Positions 1 through 8,379 of a stretch of DNA of 22,355 bases are shown here, piece after piece. Every line of letters begins with the position of its first letter. The stretch's first letter is position 1. The position numbers and the translations under genes were made by a program. The notes under the pieces were generated by a model, which was not told the origin of the DNA, did not search any database, and saw nothing but the letters and a program-made list of their open reading frames with translations. The DNA is from CF-161 sp035259145 (GTDB taxonomy: Bacteria > Chloroflexota > Dormibacteria > Dormibacterales > Dormibacteraceae): NCBI GenBank assembly GCA_035259145.1, contig DATFWQ010000079.1, positions 1-22,355 of the forward strand, in the 5' to 3' direction.

Positions 1-81
1 GGTCTCGGTGGCGGACGCGAGGCCGGCCACCATCACGCAGATTGCGAGCAGGGCGACCTCGCCCCAGGTCTCCACGTTCAT
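1..81 (-). CDS. Start of a CNNM/HlyC-CorC-type membrane protein (partial)
   Basis: Only the first 27 codons are inside the window; the gene runs off the left edge. The ATG at 81-79 opens a peptide with a short acidic N-terminus, a hydrophobic segment (ALLAICVMVAGLAS) and then SATET. A first membrane helix ending in S-A-x-E/T-T-A is typical of the DUF21/CNNM domain of hemolysin-C/CorC-like CBS proteins (ion transport or tolerance). An AGGGGG stretch lies about 8 bases before the ATG on the minus strand. The ATG is only 15 bases after the prs stop codon, so this is probably the third gene of a glmU-prs operon. The family call rests on a very short peptide and is tentative; the start and operon position are better supported. 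Confidence 0.5.
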   Translation of the reverse strand, partial: MNVETWGEVALLAICVMVAGLASATET

Positions 82-96
82 CGCAAGGCCCCCTGC

Positions 97-1089
97 TTAT
101 CGAAAGAGCTCGCTCACGCTGCGGTTCTCGTGCACGCGCACAATCGCCTCGGCGAGCAGCGGAGCGACGCTCAGAACAGTGATCTGCGCCCCCCGCTTCT
201 CGGGCGGCAAGGGTATCGAGTTGGTGACCACCACCTCGTCCACTGGCGCCTCGCGCAGCCGCTCGACTGCGCCAGGAGCAAGAACCGGGTGGGTACAGGC
301 GATGATGACGTGACGGGCGCCGTGGTCCTTCAAAGCCCTGGCGACCTCGACGATGGTGCCACCCGTCGAGATGATGTCCTCCAGCACGACGCAGTCGCGA
401 TTCTCGACGTCGCCGGCCATGTCCAGGATCTCGACGGCGTCGTCGTCCTCCGGCCGCCGCTTGTAGACGAACACGAGCGGCGCGTTCAGCAACCGCGCCA
501 TGTGCTCGGCCCGCTTCGCCCCACCGACGTCGGGGGCCACCACAGAGCAGTTGGCCAGCCGCTGTTCACGAATGTAGGCTGCCAGGATCTTTTGCGCGGT
601 CAGGTGGTCGGTCGGAACGTCGAAGAACCCCTCGATGGCGTCCGCGTGGAGGTCCATGAGCAGCACCCGGTTGGCACCGGCCAGCGTGATGAAGTTGGCC
701 ATCAGCTTGGCGCTGATCGGCTCCCGGGGCTGCGATTTGCGCTCCTTGCGCGCGTAGCCGAAGTAGGGGATGACGGCCGTGATACGGCGAGCCGAAGCCC
801 GGCGCAGCGCATCCAGGAGGATGAACAGCTCCATCAGGCTGTCGTTGACCGGATGGCACGTGGGCTGGATCACGAATACGTCGTGGCCGCGCATCGAGTC
901 CTGGATCTTGACGTCGATCTCGCCGTCCGGGAACCGGCGCACGCGCGGGTCCGTCAGCGGTACCCCGATCTCCTCTGAGATCAGCGCGCCCAGTTCAGGG
1001 TTGGAGCTGCCGGCGACGAGTCTGAGCTGGCCCCACGGCAGGTCAGCCTCATTGGCAAACTCGAGAGTCGGCAGCGGCCTCCCGATCAC
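97..1089 (-). CDS. prs: Ribose-phosphate pyrophosphokinase (PRPP synthetase)
   Basis: This cytosolic enzyme makes PRPP from ribose-5-phosphate and ATP for nucleotide, His and Trp synthesis. The 330-residue product carries the family landmarks in order: FPDGEIDVKI, the ATP-loop region YARKERKSQPREPISAKLMA, the metal-binding segment DLHADAIEGFFDVPTDHL, and the PRPP loop LEDIISTGGT near residue 220. The usual first Asp of that loop (D-D) is Glu here, a mild variant. The length is slightly above the usual ~315 because of about 20 extra N-terminal residues. The start is GTG at 1089, overlapping the glmU TGA as GTGA, so translation is probably coupled to glmU. The glmU-prs order is a known Gram-positive arrangement. 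Confidence 0.96.
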   Translation of the reverse strand: MIGRPLPTLEFANEADLPWGQLRLVAGSSNPELGALISEEIGVPLTDPRVRRFPDGEIDVKIQDSMRGHDVFVIQPTCHPVNDSLMELFILLDALRRASARRITAVIPYFGYARKERKSQPREPISAKLMANFITLAGANRVLLMDLHADAIEGFFDVPTDHLTAQKILAAYIREQRLANCSVVAPDVGGAKRAEHMARLLNAPLVFVYKRRPEDDDAVEILDMAGDVENRDCVVLEDIISTGGTIVEVARALKDHGARHVIIACTHPVLAPGAVERLREAPVDEVVVTNSIPLPPEKRGAQITVLSVAPLLAEAIVRVHENRSVSELFR

Positions 1090-2498
1090 CTCAGTCCCCC
1101 CGCCTCCCCCTCTCCCGGATCCGCGCGAGGCCTGTCTCCGGGGCCGGAGGGCGGAGAGGTTGGCTGACTGCGCCGTATCGCCCTCGCCGGCATGCCGACT
1201 GCGGTCGCACCTGGCGGCACGTCCCGCGTCACCACCGAGCCCGCTCCCGTGCGGGCGCCTCGCCCGACCCGGACCGGCGCCCTGAGCATCGTGTCCACGC
1301 CGACGAACGCGCCATCTTCGATCACGGTCGGGTTCTTCCCAACCCCATCGTAGTTGGCGGTGATGGTACCCGCTCCGATATTCACGTCCTCACCCACTGT
1401 CGCGTCGCCCAGGTACGAGACGTGCGGCACCCGGCTGCCTCGACCGACACTCGATCGCACCAGCTCGGCGAAGCTGCCAATGTGAACACCCTCGGCCACC
1501 CGCGTACCCGGCCGCAGCTTGGCGAACGGCCCGCAGTCGGAGCCGGCAGCGAGCTCGGCGCCGTCGAGCCACGAATGCTCGACGCGCACGCCGTCACCGA
1601 TCGTCGTGTCTCTGATCTCGGTAAAGGGACCGATGTGACAGTCCTCACCGATCACCGTGTCCCCACGCAGGATCGTGAAGGGCTCCAGGATCGTGTCCCT
1701 GCCGACCCGGACACCTACTTCTACGTACGTCGTGGCGGGATCGACCACCGTGACGCCGAGGAGCATCAGGTCCGTCAGCAGCCGTTGCCGCAGGGCCCGC
1801 TCGGCGTGCGCGAGCTCGATGCGGTCGTTGACCCCGATCGCCTCGCTCCGGTCACCGATGCGCAAGACCTGGACGGGACGAAGGTGGCGAAACACGTCCG
1901 TGAGGTAGAGTTCCCCCGCCTGGTTGTCCGGCCGCAGCCGATCCAGTGCCTCCAGAAGCCGTTTGCCGTTGAAGCAGTAGAGCCCCACATTGATCTCCGC
2001 AAGAGCACGTATGTCCTCAGTGGCATCCCGGAACTCCACGATCCGGTCCAGCATCCCGTCCTGTCCACGGACGACACGAGCGTCGCGCCGCGTCGGGTCC
2101 TCCACGCTGGCCAGCGTCGCCGCCAGCCCAGCCTTACGGTGGTCGACGAGCAGCCTGCCGATGGTTTCGCTGCGGATGAGCGGCAGATCACCATTCAGAA
2201 CGAGGACGTCGCCCCCCGCCAGCCAGTCTGCCGGAACCTGGGCCATCGCATGGCCGGTCCCGAGAGGCTCGTTCTGCAGGACGACTTTGCAGCGGTCCTG
2301 GAGGTGCTCCGCGACCGCCTCCTGGCTGGGAGAGATGACCACAGCTATGTCTGACAGCCCTGCGTCCTGGCACGCGGCCAGGACCAGGTCGATCATGAGC
2401 CGACCGCCGAGCCGGTGCAGGACCTTGGGGCGACGCGAACGCATGCGCGTGCCGAGCCCGGCGGCTAGGATGACGGCCGAGAGTGGAACATCCGCCAA
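1086..2498 (-). CDS. glmU: Bifunctional GlmU: GlcN-1-P acetyltransferase / UDP-GlcNAc pyrophosphorylase
   Basis: GlmU performs the last two steps to UDP-GlcNAc, the precursor of peptidoglycan. The 470 residues show the N-terminal nucleotidyltransferase (AVILAAGLGTRMRS at about 8-21, PLGTGHAMAQ, NGDLPLI) and a C-terminal left-handed beta-helix acetyltransferase with hexapeptide repeats and the diagnostic VSYLGDATVGEDVNIGAG followed by NYDG. The tail after MPARAI is a Pro/Arg/Gly-rich extension of about 30 residues, probably disordered. The only usable start in this frame before an upstream stop is TTG at 2498-2496; ATG at 2491 is out of frame. No Shine-Dalgarno precedes the TTG on the minus strand, so initiation may be leaderless or weak. 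The start codon lies inside the ribosome binding site of the divergent lipoprotein gene. Confidence 0.96.
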   Translation of the reverse strand: MADVPLSAVILAAGLGTRMRSRRPKVLHRLGGRLMIDLVLAACQDAGLSDIAVVISPSQEAVAEHLQDRCKVVLQNEPLGTGHAMAQVPADWLAGGDVLVLNGDLPLIRSETIGRLLVDHRKAGLAATLASVEDPTRRDARVVRGQDGMLDRIVEFRDATEDIRALAEINVGLYCFNGKRLLEALDRLRPDNQAGELYLTDVFRHLRPVQVLRIGDRSEAIGVNDRIELAHAERALRQRLLTDLMLLGVTVVDPATTYVEVGVRVGRDTILEPFTILRGDTVIGEDCHIGPFTEIRDTTIGDGVRVEHSWLDGAELAAGSDCGPFAKLRPGTRVAEGVHIGSFAELVRSSVGRGSRVPHVSYLGDATVGEDVNIGAGTITANYDGVGKNPTVIEDGAFVGVDTMLRAPVRVGRGARTGAGSVVTRDVPPGATAVGMPARAIRRSQPTSPPSGPGDRPRADPGEGEAGGLR

Positions 2499-2506
2499 GA
2501 GGTAAT

Positions 2507-3256
2507 GTGACGCCGATTATACGGTTGACGATCGTGGCTCTCGGGCTGGTTGCAGCCTGGGCCTGCAACATCAATCCCTCTCCCAGCAGCCATCCGGCCT
2601 CAGGCGCGCGGGCGGAGGTGACCGAGCTCCCCAAAGGCGGCCCCAGCAACTCCGCCTGGGTGGTGAGCTCGGTCGGCTTGAACGTGCGCAGCGCTCCTGA
2701 CCCCAACTCGAACAGGCTCGCCACCCTCACGCCGAGCGCGCAGCTGACGGTCAGTGAAAAGCAGACCGTGGGCGCCGACACCTGGCTCCACGTCAAGACG
2801 CAGAGCGGCGTCGAAGGCTGGGTGCTCGACCACCCGGAGCTGGTCATCCACCGGGCCGTCTCACTCCACGTGGAACAGGCTGCCGGCTACTCGATCGTCT
2901 TCCCGGCCGAGTGGTCCCCGTCCTCGGGCAACCCGGCGACGTTCACCGGGACCAGCGGACCCACAGGGGGCAGTATGATGATCCAGACCGCCGACGACCC
3001 GAGCAAGCTGGCCGCTACGCCGACCACGCCGGGCCAGGAGTTGCGCCAGGAGTCCCCCGTCGAGGTCTATGGGCGGACAACCTTCCTGACCATCTACAAG
3101 GCGGATGCCGGCGGCTTCGAGTACGCGGTAAAAGTGCAGTTCCCGAAGGCCAAGGCCGCATATCTGTTCGATTTCCGCCAGCCGGGAGGGTCCACACCTG
3201 ATACGTCGCTGTTCAAGCAGTTGCTCGGGAGCGTAATAGTCTTCGGAGAAAGCTGA
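2507..3256 (+). CDS. SH3-domain lipoprotein with PsbP-like C-terminal region
   Basis: This is a predicted secreted, membrane-anchored lipoprotein of 249 residues. From the GTG at 2507 it has a short charged n-region (MTPIIR), a hydrophobic core and a lipobox ending AAWAC, then a Ser/Pro linker. Residues about 45-105 form a bacterial SH3 domain (LNVRSAPDPNSNRLATL ... GWVLDHPEL), a fold linked to cell-wall or ligand binding. The rest (GYSIVFPAEWS ...) resembles PsbP/DUF1795-type domains. The frame is open from a GTG at 2483, but AAGAGG at 2497-2502 precedes the 2507 GTG by 4 bases and gives a canonical signal peptide, so 2507 is preferred. The gene is 5 bases upstream of lon and probably co-transcribed. 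Its role is unknown. Confidence 0.8.
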   Translation: MTPIIRLTIVALGLVAAWACNINPSPSSHPASGARAEVTELPKGGPSNSAWVVSSVGLNVRSAPDPNSNRLATLTPSAQLTVSEKQTVGADTWLHVKTQSGVEGWVLDHPELVIHRAVSLHVEQAAGYSIVFPAEWSPSSGNPATFTGTSGPTGGSMMIQTADDPSKLAATPTTPGQELRQESPVEVYGRTTFLTIYKADAGGFEYAVKVQFPKAKAAYLFDFRQPGGSTPDTSLFKQLLGSVIVFGES

Positions 3257-3261
3257 TCCGC

Positions 3262-5634
3262 ATGGCCGATGAAAACCGATTGGAGGCGGCCGTCCTCCCG
3301 GTCCTCCCGCTGAAGAACACCGTCGTCTTTCCTCATGTCCTGGTGCCGCTGGCGGTGGGGCGGCCGCGGTCACTGCGGCTGCTCGAGGACCTGCCGCCGG
3401 GCGACCGCACCCTGGCCGTTGCGGCTCAGTACGACGAGCGCGTGGAGGAGGCCAACTGGGACCAGATCCGCCATGTGGGAACGGTCGTCAGGATCCAGCA
3501 CCTGCTGAAAATGCCCGATGGCACCATCCAGCTTGCTGTGCAGGGCGTCGAGAGGGTCAAGCTGGTGGAACCGGCGTCACAGGATCCATACCTCATAGCC
3601 GAGCTGCAGCCATACCCGGAAGGGCCGTGGGCCGAGGAGCCTGGGCTGGAACGCGAGGCCCTGATGCGCAGCGTGATCACGGCGTTCCAGCAGCTCGTGG
3701 CCGTAGCGCCCTACCTGCCCGGCGAGCTGATCGCGGCAGCCATGAACATGGACGACCCCCTCCAGCTCGCCTACTTCGCGGCAAACCACGTTCGGCTGTC
3801 GGTCGAGCAGCGGCAGGAGATCCTGGAGCTGGCCGGGCCCCGGGAGAAGCTGGAGCGGGTCCTCGGCCTGATCGGACACGAGCTGGAGGTGCTCGAGCTG
3901 GGCCGGAAGATCCAGACCCAGGCCGAGGAGTCGATAGGCAAGTCACAGCGTGAGTACTTCCTGCGCGAGCAGCTCAAGGCGATTCAGGCCGAGCTGGGCG
4001 AGCTGAGCGAAGACCAGGCCGAGGTGTCAGAGCTGCGCGAGCGTATCCAGAAGGCAGGCCTCCCGCCCGAGGCACGTCGTGAAGCGGATCGCGAGCTGGT
4101 ACGCCTGGAGCGCATCCCCTCGGTGTCGCCAGAGTCGTCGGTCATCCGGACGTACCTCGAGCTGCTCGTCTCGCTGCCCTGGAACGTGTCGACGGGTGGC
4201 GAGCTGGATGTGGTCAAGGCGCGGGAGATCCTGGACGCGGACCATTACGACCTCGACAAGGTAAAGAAGCGCATCATCGAGCACCTGGCCGTGCGCCGGC
4301 TCAAGCAGGAGCGCGGCTCTTCCGGGCAGCATCGAGAGCCCATCCTGTGCTTCGTCGGGCCGCCTGGCGTGGGCAAGACCTCGCTGGGTCAGTCCATCGC
4401 CCGCGCGATGGGCCGCAAGTTCGTTCGAGCCTCGCTGGGCGGCGTCCACGACGAGGCCGAGGTGCGCGGTCACCGGAGGACCTACATCGGAGCCATGCCC
4501 GGCCGCATCATCAACGCGATCCGGCGCGCCGAGTCGAACGACCCCGTCTTCATGCTCGACGAAGTGGACAAGATCGGCGCCGACTGGCGGGGCGATCCCT
4601 CGTCGGCGCTGCTGGAAGTCCTTGATCCCGAGCAGAACCGCGATTTTCGCGACAACTACCTCGACGTTCCCTTCGACCTCTCGCGGGTCATGTTCATCAC
4701 CACAGCCAACACACTGGACACCGTGCCGCCTGCGCTCCGCGACCGCATGGAGGTGCTGCAGCTCTCCGGCTACACCGAAGAGGAGAAGGTGCACATCGCC
4801 CGGCAGTTCCTCGTCCCCAAGCAGCTGGAGGCCCACGGACTCCGCGCCGACGAGGTCGCGTTCGGTGACAAGCCGGTTCGCTTGATCATCCGGGAGCACA
4901 CGCGTGAGGCAGGGGTGCGCAATCTGGAACGTGAAATCGCAGGCGTCATGCGCCGGGTCGCCGCGCTGATCGCAGCCGGTGAGGCAGAGGGCAGCATCGT
5001 CATAGACGAGGAGCGCGTGCGCGACGCACTCGGCAAGCGCCGCTTCTTCGACGAGACGGCGGAGCGCATCGATCGCCCTGGCGTCGCGACCGGGCTGACC
5101 TGGACCCCGACCGGCGGTGAGATCATCTTCGTGGAGGCGGCCGTGGTACCCGGCAAAGGCGAGCTGCGGCTGACCGGCCAGCTGGGCGAGGTGATGCGCG
5201 AATCGGCGGCGGCGGCTCTCTCTTATCTGAAGGCCCGGGCACCTGAGCTCGGAATCGACCGCACCCGGTTCGACGACAACGACATCCACGTCCACGTCCC
5301 GGCTGGCGCCCAGCCCAAGGAGGGGCCTTCGGCCGGCGTGACCGTGCTGACGGCGATGGCCTCGATCCTGGCCGGCAAGCCGGTCCACGACGACCTGGCC
5401 ATGACGGGCGAGATCACCCTTCGCGGCCGGGTCCTGCCGGTGGGCGGGGTGAAGGAGAAGGTGCTGGCGGCACACCGCGCCGGCATCCGGAGGGTCCTGA
5501 TCCCGAAGCGCAATCTGGTCGACCTGGACGACGTGCCCGCCGACCTGCGCGAGGAGATGGCGGTGGTGCTGATCGAGTCGATCGACGACGTGCTGCGAGA
5601 GGCGCTGCCCGAGCTGTCAGCCGCCGCGGCCTGA
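3262..5634 (+). CDS. lon: ATP-dependent protease Lon
   Basis: Lon is a cytosolic AAA+ serine protease that unfolds and degrades misfolded and regulatory proteins. The 790-residue product is full length. It has an N-terminal substrate-binding LAN domain (VLPLKNTVVFPHVLVPLAVG), a helical region, Walker A GPPGVGKT at 366-373, Walker B VFMLDEVDK with Asp433-Glu434, and a C-terminal protease domain. Ser690 in GPSAG and Lys733 in GGVKEK form the catalytic Ser-Lys dyad, at the same 43-residue spacing as in E. coli Lon. The ATG follows the lipoprotein stop by 5 bases; GGAGAA at 3245-3250 is a somewhat distant ribosome binding site. No heat-shock operator was recognised upstream of the pair. Confidence 0.98.
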   Translation: MADENRLEAAVLPVLPLKNTVVFPHVLVPLAVGRPRSLRLLEDLPPGDRTLAVAAQYDERVEEANWDQIRHVGTVVRIQHLLKMPDGTIQLAVQGVERVKLVEPASQDPYLIAELQPYPEGPWAEEPGLEREALMRSVITAFQQLVAVAPYLPGELIAAAMNMDDPLQLAYFAANHVRLSVEQRQEILELAGPREKLERVLGLIGHELEVLELGRKIQTQAEESIGKSQREYFLREQLKAIQAELGELSEDQAEVSELRERIQKAGLPPEARREADRELVRLERIPSVSPESSVIRTYLELLVSLPWNVSTGGELDVVKAREILDADHYDLDKVKKRIIEHLAVRRLKQERGSSGQHREPILCFVGPPGVGKTSLGQSIARAMGRKFVRASLGGVHDEAEVRGHRRTYIGAMPGRIINAIRRAESNDPVFMLDEVDKIGADWRGDPSSALLEVLDPEQNRDFRDNYLDVPFDLSRVMFITTANTLDTVPPALRDRMEVLQLSGYTEEEKVHIARQFLVPKQLEAHGLRADEVAFGDKPVRLIIREHTREAGVRNLEREIAGVMRRVAALIAAGEAEGSIVIDEERVRDALGKRRFFDETAERIDRPGVATGLTWTPTGGEIIFVEAAVVPGKGELRLTGQLGEVMRESAAAALSYLKARAPELGIDRTRFDDNDIHVHVPAGAQPKEGPSAGVTVLTAMASILAGKPVHDDLAMTGEITLRGRVLPVGGVKEKVLAAHRAGIRRVLIPKRNLVDLDDVPADLREEMAVVLIESIDDVLREALPELSAAAA

Positions 5635-5715
5635 CACTCATCCCGCCCCGCTTGGTCGTGGACTGGTTCGGCTCTCACACAGGGTCCCTCTGAAGGCGTC
5701 TCTTAACCAGGACCG

Positions 5716-5737
5716 CTGTCCCGGTTGGCCGGGACGG
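5716..5737. terminator. Hairpin between lon and the XRE-like gene
   Basis: A perfect 7-bp stem (GTCCCGG 5718-5724, CCGGGAC 5729-5735) with a TTGG loop extends by a T-G wobble and a C-G pair to 5716/5737. It lies 82 bases after the lon stop. There is no T-tract after it (ATTGGGGGTTACTTTG follows), so it is a weak candidate for a rho-independent terminator. It could equally be an operator or a leader structure for the downstream XRE-like gene. Confidence 0.4.
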
Positions 5738-5833
5738 ATTGGGGGTTACTTTGTCCCAGTCGCTTGACTTACCCTCAGCGTTTCTGTCGCTTTCGGGGGT
5801 TGCCCGCGTCACGCCGGGCGAGGGGAGAGCGCT

Positions 5834-6283
5834 ATGAAAGTCATACAGCTTGGTCTCAGCGAATCGTGCAGCGAGGAGGCGTTGATCATGCAGGTCATGC
5901 GGGAAGCGCGGCGCCGGACGGGTATGAGCCGAGCCGAGTTTGCGCGGGCCATTCAGCGCCGAAGCACCTCCCCGCTCCCGATCCGCGATAGCTCGATCCG
6001 GGCTTACGAGGAAGGTATCGCCGTTCCCGTGACCAACGTCTGGCACCACGCTCTGGCCCTGGCCGGCGTGGACAGCAGGGCGTTCCTCGAAAGGTGGCTC
6101 GATGAGACCACTAGCCCGGCGGTCGAGAAGCTCATGAACCACGTGCGGACCAACCTGGCTCGACTGACCAGAGGGCTCGCCCTAGCCGTCCCGCTGATAG
6201 GCTCGGTCCTCAATCAATTCGTGGGCCACCGACTCGTCCGGGCTGTGATGGTTGCGACCGCGGCAGTGTCACCCTGGTGGTAG
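5834..6283 (+). CDS. Small XRE-like helix-turn-helix protein with hydrophobic C-terminus
   Basis: A 149-residue protein of unknown function. Residues about 22-65 (REARRRTGMSRAEFARAIQ ... SSIRAYEEGIAVP) fit an XRE/Cro-type helix-turn-helix that binds DNA. Residues 66-95 are helical. The last 40 residues (GLALAVPLIGSVLNQFVG ... AVMVATAAV, ending WW) are strongly hydrophobic and could anchor to the membrane or form an oligomerisation hairpin. The ATG is preceded by AGGGGAGAG at 5820-5828, a strong ribosome binding site that fixes the start. The 3' end overlaps the convergent gatD by 15 bp. No target or partner gene is evident. A TTGACT at 5764-5769 might be a -35 box, but no good -10 accompanies it. 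Confidence 0.65.
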   Translation: MKVIQLGLSESCSEEALIMQVMREARRRTGMSRAEFARAIQRRSTSPLPIRDSSIRAYEEGIAVPVTNVWHHALALAGVDSRAFLERWLDETTSPAVEKLMNHVRTNLARLTRGLALAVPLIGSVLNQFVGHRLVRAVMVATAAVSPWW

Positions 6284-7018
6284 GCGCTCCCGCTCGATGA
6301 TGCGGGCGTGGGCGGCGAGCTCGAGCCCGTCATCCAGTGGCTCCAGCTCCCGCTCGAGCGCTCGCGCGATGATCAGGTCGGCCAGGTGGGGGTTCTTCGG
6401 CAGCAGGCTGCCGTGCAGGTAGGTGCCGAACATGTTGCCGCAGGCGACGCCCTCGCTGCCGTCGCTGCCATTGTTGCCGGACCCCTTCAGCACCCTGCCC
6501 AGCGGGCTCACCCCCTGGCCCAGGAACGTCCGCCCGCTGTGGTTCTCGAAGCCGACAAGCGTGGGTGGTTCGAGGCCGAGCGACTCGTCAGCCCGAACCA
6601 CCACGTCGCCGATGCATCGTCTGCTGCCGGCGACGGTGTGCGCGTCGATCAGACCGATCCCCGGCAGCCGCTCGCCGGTCGCAGTCTCGTAGTAATGGCC
6701 GAGTAGCTGGTAGCCACCGCAGACCGCCAGCACCGCGGACCCGCCGTGCACCGCGGCTGCCATGTGGACGGCCTTGTTCTCGAGCAGGTCGTCGTATACC
6801 AGCGCCTGCTCCCGGTCCTGGCCTCCGCCGAAGAAGAAGACGTCGACCTCGTCCATCGCGCGCGCGTCGCCCTTGCCGAGCTCCAGGACCCGAACGTCCA
6901 GGCCCCGCCACCGTGCGCGCTGGCTGAGGGCCACGATGTTCCCCCTGTCCCCGTAGATGTTCATGAGGTCGGGGTAGAGCCAGCCGATCGTGAAGCGGTC
7001 CTGGGGGCCCCGGCTCAT
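6269..7018 (-). CDS. gatD: Lipid II isoglutaminyl synthase, glutaminase subunit GatD
   Basis: GatD is a class-I-type glutamine amidotransferase (CobB/CobQ-like) that supplies ammonia to MurT for amidating the alpha-carboxyl of D-Glu in lipid II. The 249-residue product has an N-terminal WLYPDLMNIYGDRGNI, typical of GatD, the nucleophile Cys100 in LAVCGGYQLLG, a GFENHSGRT segment, and His202 in GTYLHGSLLPKNP. The frame is open further upstream to 7093, but the ATG at 7018-7016 overlaps the murT TGA as ATGA and begins a typical N-terminus, so it is chosen. The 3' end overlaps the convergent XRE-like gene by 15 bp. It is the last gene of ispE-murT-gatD and should form a heterodimer with MurT. 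Confidence 0.93.
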   Translation of the reverse strand: MSRGPQDRFTIGWLYPDLMNIYGDRGNIVALSQRARWRGLDVRVLELGKGDARAMDEVDVFFFGGGQDREQALVYDDLLENKAVHMAAAVHGGSAVLAVCGGYQLLGHYYETATGERLPGIGLIDAHTVAGSRRCIGDVVVRADESLGLEPPTLVGFENHSGRTFLGQGVSPLGRVLKGSGNNGSDGSEGVACGNMFGTYLHGSLLPKNPHLADLIIARALERELEPLDDGLELAAHARIIERERLPPG

Positions 7019-8379
7019 GTGGCCCAGTATGGCTGCAGCCAGCCCCGGCGCACCAGCAGCGCCCTGAGGTCGAGCATCGCCGTATAGGTGCACAGCAGAA
7101 AGCCCTCGCCGCCCACAGGTGTCGCGTCGATGAGCCGGCGGAGAGCCAGACCCAGGTCGGGCTCAGGCGCCCGGGCCGCGGTCAGATCTGCGTACTTCAA
7201 GCGCACGGCAAGGTCGAACGCGCGGACTCCGGTTGGAACGATCACCTCCGCGCGACCGGCGAGGAGCTCGAAGTCAACGTCCCAGATCCACGAGACGTCA
7301 CGCCCGTCGGCGATCCGGTCGTTGAGACCGATCAGAAAGTGCCGTCCGCAGGCTCGCTCCGACTCGCGCAGAATCTCGTTGAAGCCGGTCGGGTTCTTGG
7401 CCAGCATCATGGTGAACCGCCGGCCCTCGCGCTCGAAGCGCTCCTGGCGGCCGAAAACCGCGGCGGTTGTCCGCAGCCGGTCGGCCATGTAGGCGGGTTC
7501 GAGGCCGAGCGCGCGGCCGACCGCGAATGCAGCCAGCACGTTGTAGGCGTTGTACAGGCCACCCAGCGGCACGTCGAGCGCCGTGCCGGCAACGACAAGC
7601 CGGACCGCGTCGAGCCCCTCGAGCTCCACGTTCTGCGCCGTGAGGTTCGGCTCCGGCCTGGCGAAATCTCCGTTGGGGCATTCGTACACGCCCTCGTGAC
7701 CGTAGTAGACGACCTCAAAGCGGAGGCTGGTTCCGCAGCGCGGACATGTCCTGGCATCGGCGGCGTGTGGCAGACCCGCGGCGGCCACTCGGCGGTCCTC
7801 GAGACCGTACCAGACTGGTGGCCGGGCCAGGTTGAGCCCGATCTCACCCACCCTCGGGTCGTCCGCGTTTAGAACGGCGTGACTGCCCCTGGGCAGACGA
7901 TCGAGCGCGCGCTGGATCGTCTGCGCCAGCAGCTCCAGCTCCCCGTACCGGTCGAGCTGGTCCCTGAAGAGATTGCCGACCAGCACGGCCGCGGGGGAGA
8001 TCTCCTGCACCGCCACCGGCAGCGTCGCCTCGTCGATCTCGAAGACGCCCCAATCCGCCCGCAGCCGGCCGTCCAACCCGGCGCCCGCCACGGCGGCCGC
8101 CGTGGCGCCATAGATCAGATTGGCCCCGGACCGGTTCGCCACCACGCGCTTCCCACGACCCTCCAGCAAGCTCGTTATCAGCCGCGAAGTCGTCGTCTTG
8201 CCGTTGGTGCCCGTAACGAGGACGGCGCCTCCGGTCAGCTCGGCGCTCAACCGTCGCAGGACGCTGGGGTCAATCGCTCGGGCAACGTCGCCGGGAAAGG
8301 TAGTACCGCCGCCGCGGCCGCTCGCCCGGCTGATGGCGCCGGTCGCCTTTCCGGCGAGGACAGCGAGTGTCCGCCGCAT
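7015..8379 (-). CDS. murT: Lipid II isoglutaminyl synthase, Mur-ligase subunit MurT
   Basis: MurT activates D-Glu of lipid II with ATP and, with GatD-derived ammonia, makes D-isoglutamine. The 454-residue product has the Mur-ligase ATP loop VLVTGTNGKTTTSR at about 53-66, a central domain with a zinc-ribbon insertion, and the C-terminal DUF1727 region (LAKNPTGFNEILRESE). The ribbon reads CPRC at 212-215 and C234-P-N-G237: three of the family's four cysteines are present and the fourth position is Gly, with Asp next. The frame is open upstream to 8430, but the ATG at 8379 overlaps the ispE stop as TGATG, so it is preferred. Overlaps on both sides imply tight translational coupling within ispE-murT-gatD. 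Confidence 0.94.
   Translation of the reverse strand: MRRTLAVLAGKATGAISRASGRGGGTTFPGDVARAIDPSVLRRLSAELTGGAVLVTGTNGKTTTSRLITSLLEGRGKRVVANRSGANLIYGATAAAVAGAGLDGRLRADWGVFEIDEATLPVAVQEISPAAVLVGNLFRDQLDRYGELELLAQTIQRALDRLPRGSHAVLNADDPRVGEIGLNLARPPVWYGLEDRRVAAAGLPHAADARTCPRCGTSLRFEVVYYGHEGVYECPNGDFARPEPNLTAQNVELEGLDAVRLVVAGTALDVPLGGLYNAYNVLAAFAVGRALGLEPAYMADRLRTTAAVFGRQERFEREGRRFTMMLAKNPTGFNEILRESERACGRHFLIGLNDRIADGRDVSWIWDVDFELLAGRAEVIVPTGVRAFDLAVRLKYADLTAARAPEPDLGLALRRLIDATPVGGEGFLLCTYTAMLDLRALLVRRGWLQPYWAT

Noticed and set aside
1422..2354. 310-codon plus-strand frame inside glmU
   Set aside because: A complementary-frame shadow of glmU with no ribosome binding site or domain.
4027..5475. 482-codon open frame antisense to lon
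   Set aside because: It mirrors the third-position GC bias of lon, has no recognisable domain and opposes an intact, certain gene.
5764..5792. TTGACT plus downstream TCGCTT as a promoter for the XRE-like gene
   Set aside because: The -35 is good but the -10 matches only at its first and last bases, so the pair is not convincing.
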